Notes: generated by a model not told the origin, from the letters alone. Shown: positions 1 through 7,799, numbered from the stretch's first letter. The stretch is 64,000 nt of DNA from Stappia stellulata DSM 5886 (GCF_000423705.1 NZ_KE384083.1:686462-750461), one strand, 5' to 3'. Made by a program: numbers and translations.

Positions 1-6
1 AACGGC

Positions 7-38
7 GTCGCCCCCCTCGCGGGGGCGTGGATCGAAAC
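7..38 (+). CRISPR. Terminal type I-C-like CRISPR repeat (array edge)
   Basis: A 32-nt unit starts GTCGCCCCCC, has a hairpin of C6 and G5 runs around TCGC, and ends GCGTGGATCGAAAC. This matches the type I-C repeat class, whose Desulfovibrio vulgaris-type repeat has the same length, GC hairpin and GTGGATTGAAAC end. Six bases of presumed spacer precede it. No second copy follows in the next several hundred bases, so this is the last repeat of an array lying to the left, or a solitary relic. No cas gene is visible in the window. Confidence 0.72.
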
Positions 39-117
39 CGCGTCTGACGGCGGGCGCTCTCCGTCAGTCGAGGAACAGACTAACCTCAGAGTTAGGAGGA
101 TTCAGAGGAGCAGGTCA

Positions 118-300
118 TCACTCACCAAGACGCTTGATCGTCGCTGCAAATCGAACGCTGGTATCCTTGGCGATTTCCTCTATGGACGGAGGCTGTCGTC
201 CAAGCTTCGCATTGCGGGCAGCGATTTCACGAGCGCTGAGCTTGGAAGCGATCTCAGGAACTTTCGTCTTAGGCTCTGCCATCTTCTTGAAATTGTTCAT
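118..300 (-). CDS. Small hypothetical protein (60 aa)
   Basis: A 60-residue, lysine- and arginine-rich, probably alpha-helical soluble protein with no signal peptide or membrane segment. The central part (EIASKLSAREIAARNAKLG) reads like natural coding sequence. I do not recognise a family. It starts with ATG at 300, and the weak open frame ending at 310 lies just upstream on the same strand. A second in-frame ATG (MAEPKTK) at residue 7 is an alternative start. Its place in accessory DNA beside a CRISPR edge fits a minor element gene, but no function can be assigned. Confidence 0.5.
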   Translation of the reverse strand: MNNFKKMAEPKTKVPEIASKLSAREIAARNAKLGRQPPSIEEIAKDTSVRFAATIKRLGE

Positions 301-309
301 TGCGCAACT

Positions 310-579
310 CTACACCGACGCACAACTGTCGTACGCCTTTCCAGATACCGTTAAAATGGACGGGTTCGTGCCTGAACTCAACGCCCAATGGGTTCTGACG
401 CCCGACGGCACCAGTTCGAGAATGCAGGGAGGGCGCAAGAACCACAACACCGTCCGTCCCGATACTGTCATCGGCAACGAGTTGCCGATATCACTCGGAA
501 ACTGTGCATCAGCGGCTGCCACCCACGCAGCCAGGCCCCCCGCGAGCTCCGCCTCAAAGCAATCTAAAGACGAGCTCAC
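310..579 (-). CDS. Possible small hypothetical protein (89 aa)
   Basis: An open frame of 89 codons from a GTG start, ending 9 nt before the ATG of the 60-aa gene, so the two could be co-transcribed. The composition is unremarkable, there is no clear ribosome-binding site, and I recognise no motif. It could be a gene, a degraded fragment like the hsdR remnant just upstream, or chance. Confidence 0.3.
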   Translation of the reverse strand: MSSSLDCFEAELAGGLAAWVAAADAQFPSDIGNSLPMTVSGRTVLWFLRPPCILELVPSGVRTHWALSSGTNPSILTVSGKAYDSCASV

Positions 580-626
580 CTGTGATTAGCCCCTTCGGTC
601 GGAACGCCGCGGGAACCGCAAAGAGG

Positions 627-1171
627 TCAAGACAGAGTTCTATACGCTCGGGGAACTTGATGCGGGCTCGATCCCGGTGCCATCCTTTGACTTGTGCCCA
701 CCTTCGCGTAGCAAGCCTCGGTCCTGTTCATCGTCATCAGAAACTGAGCGAAATGAAAGAGCCGCGGGGTTCTTTCCTCGCGCTGATAGCTCATCAGCTG
801 GCGCTCGGCGCGTCGATAACTCTCGGACGGCCGCTTGGTCTCGATCACCAAGAGGGGATACCGTTGACGAAGGCGACGATGTGGCAGCGCTTTGTCTGGC
901 TCGACGCCGTCCTCTCGACCGCGAACTCGACCCTGACGTGGAGGGCATTGTGCGCCGGGTGTTCGCAGTTGATGTAGCGGAACGAGTAGCTCTTCGCGTC
1001 CCCATCTATGGACTTGGTGAACGTCGTGCCCGGAACGAGGTTGTCATCGCTGTTCTGGTTCGTCCCACGCAACCCCTTCAGACGGTGGGAGGGGCGGGCG
1101 TTACACCCGATGCGCTCAACGCGCACTAGCGCTGACAACCGGACCGGCGCATTCGCATAAACATCGCGCAA
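627..1171 (-). pseudogene. hsdR: hsdR fragment (type I restriction enzyme R subunit), frameshifted and truncated
   Basis: Two overlapping minus-strand frames together encode the HsdR N-terminal nuclease region. The upstream frame (to about 845) ends in the segment VEFAVERTASS..HIVAFVNGIP. The downstream frame (from about 853) continues as LVIETKRPSE, then RQLMSYQREE, PRLFHFAQFL and NRTEACYAKVGT, with the family's E-x-K nuclease signature. One base appears to be missing in the CCCTCTTGG stretch near 850. The motor domains that should follow are absent, and unrelated sequence begins after the KVGTS segment. No hsdM or hsdS is present. It is almost certainly non-functional. Confidence 0.75.
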
Positions 1172-1207
1172 CTGGACGATCAGGATACCGTCATCAGCAA
1201 CAGCATC

Positions 1208-1504
1208 CTACCTATCGCGCGCCGTACATCCTGTGCCGATAGAATAAGTCTCAGGGAGACGCATCGCCATCCCATCTTCCTTGTCATCGATTACAGGATT
1301 TTCCATCAACATCCCGGGCACGCCACGCCGGATCGGAAGTCCTAGGTTTTTCGGGTCCTTAAGGTAGGGATGGCGGATGGGTCGGCCAGCATCCCCGGCT
1401 TCTATCCCCGGAACGGGGCGCAAGCTATGACGCAACGGAAGTTCCACTTTTTTGAACCATGGCTCGTATTGGTCGGTAAAGACCGCGCATGGGAATCGCC
1501 TCAA
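1208..1504 (-). CDS. Possible hypothetical protein (98 aa)
   Basis: An open frame of 98 codons from a TTG start (1504). The product has a basic N-terminal half and several proline and glycine turns, with no transmembrane segment and no motif I recognise. It ends 36 nt before the hsdR remnant begins. It may be a short accessory gene or a remnant of a longer one; I see no strong ribosome-binding site. Confidence 0.3.
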   Translation of the reverse strand: MRRFPCAVFTDQYEPWFKKVELPLRHSLRPVPGIEAGDAGRPIRHPYLKDPKNLGLPIRRGVPGMLMENPVIDDKEDGMAMRLPETYSIGTGCTARDR

Positions 1505-1821
1505 CGCTCAAATTCGGTTAAAATTTCGCCGCATAAAGTTCACGAAAAAAGAAGATTTAGAGATCCACCGCCTTAACAACCTCCTGTCTGCGTTCCGATG
1601 ATCGGCATACACGAATTGATCACCTGATACGCCCGATATATTTTGATCATCTTGCAATTAATATTTGATATAGATCTTATCCGGATCACAATTCACTCCC
1701 TCTTACGCTCGATATTTCCTGCCTTCTTGCAAAACTATCGATTTTTGAGCGGAAACTATTTTCCCAAGCGGGCAATGGATCAGTCAACCGGGCGATCCGG
1801 AGCGCTGTGACCGCCACCTGG
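1505..1821. other. AT-rich non-coding stretch
   Basis: About 320 bases with no convincing gene and clearly lower GC than its surroundings, especially 1615-1700, where several TGATCA and ATATTT-type words cluster. It lies immediately downstream of the HUH protein gene. Such a stretch could hold an origin, a transfer site or a promoter, but I see no defined iterons or a clear rho-independent terminator. Confidence 0.4.
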
Positions 1822-3354
1822 CTACAAACCGTGAAGCAGGATCTTGCCAAGGCTTTGCCGGGACGGCTTCGAACCGGGGCGATCCTCAAATCGTCCAGAA
1901 TGACGACCGCGGGCGCAGGCCCATTCCGCCACGCGATCGCGTACAGAAGTGACCAGGAGGCGGGCTAAACGCCGAGGAATTGGCCGGCTGCGAGACTGGA
2001 TCCAGTAGGGTTCCAGACGACCGAGTGGAGGACGGCTGTAGCTGCCAGGAACCACAACCTCCAAATCCTCGCGCGAATACGGATTGCCCGCCAGATGGCG
2101 CGCAACGCTCGGACAAGAAGCACTCTGTTCAGTCTGGATACGTGTTCGCAGCGGAAGACCCCGGATCCGCTCATTACCGGGCGCCTCATTCTCACGTTCC
2201 CGAATATTATGATCGTTCGTGACGCCGATCTCGCCCGCGGGAGTTTCCGAAGGATCACTGCTGACCATGTGGTTGGAAGTCGAATCAGCACGGATGGGCG
2301 AATCTTGACGGACCTCGTCGCGCATACGACCCCAAAGGGCCCGACCTTCTCGCCGCAGGGCATGACTAGCAAAGAGCGCCGAGGGAAGTCCCAATTCGGC
2401 CCTGGTGGCTTCATTCTGCTTCATGCAATAGCCGGTAACCCAACCGAGCGGATCGAACTGCTCGTCAAGCTTCAGTTGGAATTGGGCTCCCTTGTCACAG
2501 GCCCATTTGCCGCCTGCCCTTTTCAAGGCGCGACGCGCGATCCCAACATCCTCACTCGACAAGGCGATGCCGCCATGGAGATGCAGGCGCGACTTTTTGT
2601 CCAGCTCGATAACGAACCAGAAATCCGGCACCCGTTCTGGCAAGGCTCCTTTCAGCTCCCTTCGAATGCGTTCTCGAAGATGAGTGCCCGGACCACGTGG
2701 ATCCGTGCACGCTGCCCCAATGACGGCCGGAGACAGATTCAGGGTGAAGGCATAAAGAATCTGATCGGAATGAGCAGCACGACCAGAAAGCACTTCATTG
2801 AAGGCAGCAGCCTTGGCCAGGTCGGTCGTGTATTTCCAGGAAATCGCGACGTGATTTTCATTTTCCACCATTGCGGCTTTTTTTGGCAGTTCTTTATGGA
2901 TGCGTTCATGGGGACCTGAACTATCAGAAGATCGCTTACTATGTTCGATTGTGTTTATGTTGTCGTCGATAACTAAAGATGGGTGAGCCATTGTGCGACC
3001 GCTAATCTGCGCCCGACGTAGCAATTCTGTGACATCCTGACTGTCGCGACGCAGTGATCGACGCCCAGAAGTCTTCGCAATTTTTCCCAGCTTTGAAGGG
3101 CGCCCCGACACCGTTGCCGGCTGCTGACGACGGCCATCCGCCCCTCCACGCGCGCGCCGAGCCCGGAGTAGATCCTGAAACCGCCGATCGCTTTCACGCT
3201 TGAGATGATGACGGCGGCGAAGCTCGGACAGAGCGAAGCGGATCAGCTCGCGCGACTGCTTCGCTCTCGTTGGAGAAGCACGTCTTTCCGGCGCCGAAAA
3301 GTGGGCGAAATTTATGGCAGCCGCCGCAGTGCCTGACGTTGCCGCCGCAGTCAT
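1822..3354 (-). CDS. Putative HUH-superfamily endonuclease (Rep-like) of the element
   Basis: A 510-aa protein. A basic, low-complexity N-terminal half is followed by a compact domain. That domain carries a hydrophobic strand and the HLHGG box (His258, His260), typical of the HUH metal site of rolling-circle Rep and relaxase proteins. About 50 residues later WVTGYCMKQN gives Tyr309 and Lys312, spaced like a single catalytic tyrosine motif. The proposed ATG (3354) overlaps the stop of the upstream gene as ATGA, indicating translational coupling. Internal ATGs at residues 122 and 162 are alternative starts that would keep the whole domain. The C-terminal 170 residues are unlike anything I know. 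By inference it nicks or initiates replication for the element; a phage-type Rep is the main alternative. Confidence 0.55.
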   Translation of the reverse strand: MTAAATSGTAAAAINFAHFSAPERRASPTRAKQSRELIRFALSELRRRHHLKRESDRRFQDLLRARRARGGADGRRQQPATVSGRPSKLGKIAKTSGRRSLRRDSQDVTELLRRAQISGRTMAHPSLVIDDNINTIEHSKRSSDSSGPHERIHKELPKKAAMVENENHVAISWKYTTDLAKAAAFNEVLSGRAAHSDQILYAFTLNLSPAVIGAACTDPRGPGTHLRERIRRELKGALPERVPDFWFVIELDKKSRLHLHGGIALSSEDVGIARRALKRAGGKWACDKGAQFQLKLDEQFDPLGWVTGYCMKQNEATRAELGLPSALFASHALRREGRALWGRMRDEVRQDSPIRADSTSNHMVSSDPSETPAGEIGVTNDHNIRERENEAPGNERIRGLPLRTRIQTEQSASCPSVARHLAGNPYSREDLEVVVPGSYSRPPLGRLEPYWIQSRSRPIPRRLARLLVTSVRDRVAEWACARGRHSGRFEDRPGSKPSRQSLGKILLHGL

Positions 3355-3824
3355 GCACCGCCCCTTGCTCGAGCAGCAGCCCTTTGCAACTGACGGGCAA
3401 ACGCGACGGCCACATTCGGCGCGAAGGACTGATGTAATCCGTTGTTCAGAGTACCTTGCCCGACGATGGTTACCGCGCCACCACGACGCTCGACAGAAAT
3501 GAACGGAGAGAGATCCGCGCAACTCTCGACGCGTTCGCCGCTCGCGAACCGCATCACGGTGATCGCGAGTTGATCAAGCGCCCAAATCGGCAGCTGCAAG
3601 GCCGCCTTGTCGTGAAAGACAACCATGACGCGGGCATCCGGCTGATCGCTATCCATCTCGATCTGAATGCCGGGCAGGTCCAGCGAAAGTCCGGCCGCCT
3701 CCAGTTCCCGATCTATCAGCCTCCCGAGATAGTCCGAGGCAGGCAAACCGTGATGACGTGCAAGCGCCTTCAACTGCAAGCCACGCACGCCAGGGAGGCC
3801 GACAGAGGTCATGTCGCGTGTCAT
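3351..3824 (-). CDS. Small accessory protein with possible N-terminal DNA-binding helices
   Basis: A 157-aa soluble protein. Residues 14-40 (LQLKALARHHGLPASDYLGRL) look like the helix-turn-helix or ribbon-helix-helix arm of a plasmid or phage regulator; the rest alternates strands and helices without a motif I can name. An AT-rich leader with repeated TATAACT words (3832-3860) lies directly upstream and looks like its promoter. Its TGA overlaps the ATG of the HUH-type gene. By position it could be a regulator or replication accessory factor; this is not demonstrated. Confidence 0.6.
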   Translation of the reverse strand: MTRDMTSVGLPGVRGLQLKALARHHGLPASDYLGRLIDRELEAAGLSLDLPGIQIEMDSDQPDARVMVVFHDKAALQLPIWALDQLAITVMRFASGERVESCADLSPFISVERRGGAVTIVGQGTLNNGLHQSFAPNVAVAFARQLQRAAARARGGA

Positions 3825-3981
3825 TTTTTCCTAAACAATTATAACTGTTATAACTATAAAGAAACCCAACAAAACCGCAAGAGCCAACGCGTTGATAATC
3901 CGAAGAAAATGAAGAGAACGAGCGAATTGCCAAAGCGCAGGATGCAACATTGGCCACCGCAGGACGACTTTCCACGCCCCG

Positions 3982-4176
3982 TCAATCACCCCGAAGGCCA
4001 AGCGTCTCGACGGTTTGGATCGAATCCCTGCGCACTATCTCCTCGACCGACTGCAGCCAGAGCCCCTCGTCACGTCGCTGTGCAACTCAAGTGGCCGTGA
4101 GCTTGGAAGTGCGCACAATCCGTACGCCTGCAGTGTCGACCTCAAACGAAGCGGAGACCTTTTTCGTCATGTCCAT
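3982..4176 (-). pseudogene. Short ORF interrupted by an in-frame TGA
   Basis: From ATG 4176, or the ATG two codons later with GGAGG 8 nt upstream, a frame encodes about 29 residues (MTKKVSASFEVDTAG...) and reaches TGA at 4087-4089. The same frame then stays open for another 34 codons (VAQRRDEGLWLQSVEEIV...) to a stop at 3982. Either this is a genuine 27-29-aa peptide, or a roughly 64-aa small gene has been broken by one nonsense change. It lies between the integrase and the HUH operon, where excisionase-like genes are often found, but no such motif is visible. Confidence 0.35.
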
Positions 4177-4277
4177 CCTCCGGCCCCTCGCAACGCTTTC
4201 ACTCGCCGAGCTCAGGCCAGCCAGCGCACATCGACTAGGGCGCGCCTCAGCACGATACCGGCGCGCCCCCCCCCCTC

Positions 4278-5777
4278 TTAATCCTCGTAGCTTAGCTTGC
4301 TCAACTCGCGCCCCATGACGGCTAGGGAAATGTCTCCATAGCCATCACTCGCGCGCCCCGAGGAATGCCCCTGGATCGCGTCGGCAACTCGTCCAGGCAA
4401 GCCGTGCTCATACCACATGGTCTTAAACGCATGACGAAAGCCGTGGTTCGGACGCACAGAGTCCGGCACAACACCGGACTTCTTGAGCCAATTGCCAACG
4501 GCCTGAGCAACCTGCTCCGCCGCTTGCCTCGAGTCGATCCGAGGCGATCGTCGACCACCAGACGCAACGAACAAAGGCCCATCCGGGCGCTTGGCGACGA
4601 CGGCGAGAAACCCCTCCTGCACGATCACCGGGTGGATCGGCACCTCGCGATAGATGCCGGTCTTGATCGTGCCGGCCTTTGGCGTGAGATGCAGCAGAGG
4701 GATGCCATCGCGGCTGCGGACATCTTCCTTGCGCAGTTGGGCCAACTCACCGATCCTCGCTCCGGTATAAGCCGCAAGGAGGGGGAGCCAGCGCTTTGCC
4801 AGCACGAGCTCATCGCCTTCGCCTCCATCTACCTTCTTTTCGACCGCCCGCGCCAGATCCAGCGCACGTTTCGCCTCGGCCTTCAAATAACCCTTCGAAC
4901 GACTTAGCTGCTGCTTGGGCACGCTTACAGTCGCGGTGATCACGACATCCGGAATGTGGCTCTGTGACGTCGCCCATCGCCACAAGGCGCGCACGGCGGT
5001 CAGATGTACGGCCTTTACTGTCTTGTGCGACAGCCCCTTCACCGTGACAAGCGTCTCGACCCAGCTTGCTACATCTCTGTTGGTGACGCGCTCGGCCACA
5101 TCATGTCCAAGATGCGCGATAAAGGCCTCAATAGCCGGCCGGTAGCGTCGGCATGTGGCCGTCTCTTCCGATGCGCCTCGAACAAAACGCCGCCAACGAT
5201 CGAAAAGCGCGAGGATGGAGGTTTGCGCCGACGCGGCTATCGGGGTTACCGTTTCGGCAGCAGGCGTTGTCGGTACGCCCTTTGTCGCCCCTCCGAAAGC
5301 CGAAGCCGACGGCGTAGAGATGACGGGCGGGCGGAGCCACTCCGCGGGCGCCTCTTCCCGGAGATTCTCTATGCGCTCACTCACGCGCCGCAGGTATTCC
5401 TCCCGAGCTTGCGCAAAGCGCGCGGCACATTGTCTCCAAATGCTTGAATGGGGCGGTAGATCGCGACCAGATAATTTGGCATAGGCCCGCAGGTAGCCAC
5501 CAAGCCAAAGATCGATCACCTCATCGCTCGCGACACCACGGCGAATGGCCTTGATATCCTGAACTTGATCGAAATCCAAACCCAACTCGGCATATGCGCG
5601 GTGTTCGGCAGCAAGCGCTCGATCCTGCCCGACGGACTGGCAGTAGATATACCTGGCAAAATCATCAAGAGGAAGCCCGGGGAGCGGAGCAGTATTGCCA
5701 TTAGCCTTCTCTTGGCGCGCTTCCTCGATCTGCCTCAAAAATTCCGCGACCGTCTTGTGCAGCACCCTCTGTGCCAC
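4278..5777 (-). CDS. Tyrosine site-specific integrase (N-terminal start unclear)
   Basis: From GTG 5777 the frame gives 499 aa. The SAM-like core-binding domain spans about 185-275 and the catalytic domain about 295-495. Catalytic residues are visible: Arg341 (TGARIGEL), Lys372, His445 and Arg448 (HGFRH), His471 (GHSS) and Tyr480 (DGYGD). The same frame is open upstream to a TGA at 5967-5969. It encodes a typical integrase N-terminus (KGRYFARVAVPADVRDKIGK, then REFLKSLGADRSVA) but has no ATG, GTG or TTG there; only ATC or ATT at 5955-5960 could start it. A frameshift near the N-terminus or a non-canonical start is likely. It lies 20-30 nt below the tRNA-Thr 3' end and would catalyse integration and excision there. 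A C10 tract sits just after the gene. Confidence 0.85.
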   Translation of the reverse strand: MAQRVLHKTVAEFLRQIEEARQEKANGNTAPLPGLPLDDFARYIYCQSVGQDRALAAEHRAYAELGLDFDQVQDIKAIRRGVASDEVIDLWLGGYLRAYAKLSGRDLPPHSSIWRQCAARFAQAREEYLRRVSERIENLREEAPAEWLRPPVISTPSASAFGGATKGVPTTPAAETVTPIAASAQTSILALFDRWRRFVRGASEETATCRRYRPAIEAFIAHLGHDVAERVTNRDVASWVETLVTVKGLSHKTVKAVHLTAVRALWRWATSQSHIPDVVITATVSVPKQQLSRSKGYLKAEAKRALDLARAVEKKVDGGEGDELVLAKRWLPLLAAYTGARIGELAQLRKEDVRSRDGIPLLHLTPKAGTIKTGIYREVPIHPVIVQEGFLAVVAKRPDGPLFVASGGRRSPRIDSRQAAEQVAQAVGNWLKKSGVVPDSVRPNHGFRHAFKTMWYEHGLPGRVADAIQGHSSGRASDGYGDISLAVMGRELSKLSYED

Positions 5778-5996
5778 GGAACGATCGGCTCCAAGTGACT
5801 TAAGGAACTCGCGCTTGCCGATCTTGTCGCGAACATCGGCGGGGACGGCGACCCTTGCGAAGTACCGCCCCTTTTTATCCCGGTGCTGTAGCGCTGATGA
5901 CTTCCGATAATCTCGCCATTTTGTATGAGCCTGTGTAGGCTCATCTTGTGGGCGAATGATGGGATTTCAATAAGTTATTGATGGGAAAAGAGATGA

Positions 5997-6071
<75 letters not shown>

Positions 6072-6395
6072 GATGGTGGCGGGTGTAAGTGTAAATTCCG
6101 GACCGGTCAAGGGGAAGCTGGCGCAAACCTACTGCGATATCCACCGCCAATCGGGACCGATGCCGTCATCCCTGCGATCCAGGGGGATTTTTTGCCCCGC
6201 CGCCCCCCTTGCCCGGCACGCGGCGCGCGTACGGACTTGCGCCGCCCCCCGGTTTCCGGCACATCCTGTTTCCAGGCCCGGCGCGGTTGCGCCCTCACCG
6301 GCCAAAGCCCGAGCCCGCCCGCAGCGCATGCAACCGCGCAAAACACGAGGCCCATTTCCGCCGGCCGATTTGGTGAAACGGAAGGTTCGAACGCC
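6072..6395. other. Non-coding spacer upstream of tRNA-Thr
   Basis: A stretch of 324 bases between the tRNA promoter side and the small plus-strand gene. It is very GC-rich, with C and G runs in the middle. The frames open across it have the composition expected of non-coding GC-rich DNA. The tRNA promoter should lie in the first 60 bases; I cannot place -35 and -10 boxes with confidence. Confidence 0.4.
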
Positions 6396-6572
6396 ATGAC
6401 CACATCAGACGGGAAGCGAGGCAACCCGGAGACCGACGCAAACGCCGCAAAGCCGAATGCGCCGGACGCCAAAGCCGCAACGCCGGCCGAAACGCGCGAG
6501 GCCCGCCTTGCCGCGGCCTTGCGCGCGAACCTGCGCAAGCGCAAGGCCGCCGGCCGGCCGCCGTCCGGTTAG
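6396..6572 (+). CDS. Small basic hypothetical protein (58 aa)
   Basis: A 58-residue protein with an Ala/Pro/Asp-rich, disordered N-terminal half and a strongly helical basic tail, REARLAAALRANLRKRKAAG. The REARLAAALRANLRRRK-type ending is one I recognise from many short conserved hypothetical proteins of Alphaproteobacteria, which supports coding; their function is unknown. The start ATG at 6396 was chosen because it is the first start after the low-quality upstream frame. It converges with the protoglobin gene 65 nt downstream. Confidence 0.6.
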   Translation: MTTSDGKRGNPETDANAAKPNAPDAKAATPAETREARLAAALRANLRKRKAAGRPPSG

Positions 6573-6637
6573 GAGACGGTCGCGAAAACCGGGGCCGACG
6601 GCTTCAGGGCAAAGGCGCGGCGACACAGCGCCCCGCC

Positions 6638-7117
6638 TCAATCGACATAGACGATGTAGTAGGTCGAGGCCGCGATCGTCATGTCGAGAAACACCACCCG
6701 CCGGATCGATGCCATGATCGACGCGCGTTCGGCCGCCAGTAGGACCGCAGACTGCAACCTCTTCTCGAAGGCATTGAGAAACCATCCATAGGAGGCGATG
6801 TAATCGGTCATCGTCACCCCGTAACGGTGATGCTTCACCGCGATCGATCGCGCATGCGAGCGGTAGACGTCATCCAGCACCCCCGAAAACAGCAGAGTCC
6901 AATAGCTCTCCTGCTTGCTTTTGAGGCCCTCGACATCGACCTCCTTCATTCGCCACTTCTCGTCGGACATGATCCGGTTATCATAGAATTCGTTCAGGAT
7001 TGAAGGAATTAACGGCGACAAAATCCGCCATGCATGCCTGATGTTTTCCATATCGGCACTCGACAGTTCGATAAATTCGGCAAGATCGTGGATCTTCGCC
7101 CAGTTTTCAGCCTGCAT
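6638..7117 (-). CDS. Protoglobin-type single-domain haem protein
   Basis: A 159-aa stand-alone globin-coupled-sensor or protoglobin fold from ATG 7117. A helix-rich N-terminus is followed by the proximal-histidine region AVKHHRYGV, where His96 fits the H-x-R-[IY]-G-[LV] pattern of the family. The distal helix region includes WRILSPLIPSILNEFYDN. No kinase, cyclase or methyl-accepting domain is attached. A longer frame from GTG 7144 adds nine residues, but these are encoded through a C10 tract (G10 on the sense strand). The gene is divergent from an NsrR-like regulator, so NO or O2 binding or detoxification is likely. Confidence 0.72.
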   Translation of the reverse strand: MQAENWAKIHDLAEFIELSSADMENIRHAWRILSPLIPSILNEFYDNRIMSDEKWRMKEVDVEGLKSKQESYWTLLFSGVLDDVYRSHARSIAVKHHRYGVTMTDYIASYGWFLNAFEKRLQSAVLLAAERASIMASIRRVVFLDMTIAASTYYIVYVD

Positions 7118-7191
7118 GCGCCCCCCCCCCGAAGCTAAATTCACTTTTCACTATCTACCAATCCCCGTAGAACACATTTCTTTGCTGTTCA

Positions 7192-7208
7192 AGTATTTTT
7201 GAAATACT
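7192..7208. promoter_or_regulatory. Palindrome between globin and nsrR (candidate NsrR operator)
   Basis: AGTATTT-TTG-AAATACT is a perfect 7-bp inverted repeat with a 3-nt centre. It lies 75 bp upstream of the globin start and 124 bp upstream of nsrR in an AT-rich divergent promoter region. It resembles the AAG-n-ATTT / AAAT-n-CTT half-site architecture of NsrR operators. That match is by memory of the consensus; binding is inferred. Confidence 0.5.
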
Positions 7209-7331
7209 CAATTGTTTTTACGCAGATACAAAATGCACTTCCTAGATATATGTTTTTACATGGAAATTGATTTTTCCCCTGCTGTACTTTAGGGTTAAAA
7301 AAAAAGAGAAAATACCAAAAAGGGAACAGAT

Positions 7332-7799
7332 ATGCGCCTTACGAACCGGACCGATATCGCGGTTCGAACGCTTATGTACTTGGCTATTCATGGCAACAGA
7401 ACCGTGCCAATCGATGAAATCGTCGAGAAAAGCGCAAGTCATCGCTCACAGGTTGTCGCCTCCGTCCAGAAGCTTCGCAAGACCGGCTACATAAGATCGA
7501 CGGTGGGACGCAGTGGCGGAGTCGCGCTGGACCGGGATCCAAGCGACATCCAAATTTCTTCCATTGTAAAACTTATAGAGCCTGACTTTTTCCTTACGGA
7601 ATGCCACGAGAAGGATTGTGCAGCGCGCTGCACGTTCTATACGGCATGCCAGTTGCGCAGCGCACTGGACGGTGCCCTGGACGCGTTCTTTGCCGCCCTG
7701 TCGCGGGTTACCCTTGCAGACCTTGTCGACAACAGGAGCGAATTGCTCTCGGCAATCTCGGAAAACCGCGCGCAAAGGTCCGTCGAATTGACCCGATAG
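7332..7799 (+). CDS. nsrR: Rrf2-family NO-responsive regulator, NsrR-like
   Basis: A 155-aa protein with an N-terminal winged helix (MRLTNRTDIAVRTLMYLA, recognition region HRSQVVASVQKLRKTG) and a cysteine cluster at Cys91, Cys96, Cys100 and Cys106. NsrR and IscR bind an Fe-S cluster in the equivalent place, and the spacing of the first two cysteines matches NsrR. NsrR represses NO-detoxification genes and is released when NO attacks its cluster. The divergent protoglobin gene and intervening palindrome support NsrR over IscR, since no isc or suf genes are nearby. GGGAAC precedes the ATG. Confidence 0.82.
   Translation: MRLTNRTDIAVRTLMYLAIHGNRTVPIDEIVEKSASHRSQVVASVQKLRKTGYIRSTVGRSGGVALDRDPSDIQISSIVKLIEPDFFLTECHEKDCAARCTFYTACQLRSALDGALDAFFAALSRVTLADLVDNRSELLSAISENRAQRSVELTR

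Noticed and set aside
39-117. Further CRISPR repeats right of position 38
   Set aside because: No second copy of the 32-nt unit or its GTGGATCGAAAC end is seen; the small inverted repeats at 48-67 and 78-93 are unrelated.
1611-1640. TTGATCACCTGATA as an FNR/FixK box
   Set aside because: The second half-site does not match ATCAA, and it lies in the AT-rich spacer away from any oxygen-related gene.
1686-1889. Minus-strand open frame of 67 codons overlapping the end of the HUH gene
   Set aside because: It overlaps a better-supported gene out of frame, lies mostly in AT-rich spacer, and has no ribosome-binding site or motif.
2095-2919. Plus-strand open frame of 274 codons opposite the HUH-type gene
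   Set aside because: The minus frame is continuous with an ATGA coupling and motif boxes; the plus frame starts mid-gene with no signal.
1-5990. Second copy of the tRNA-Thr 3' end marking the far end of the element
   Set aside because: Only short chance matches (for example AACTCTCGAC at 3525) were found, too short for an attachment site.
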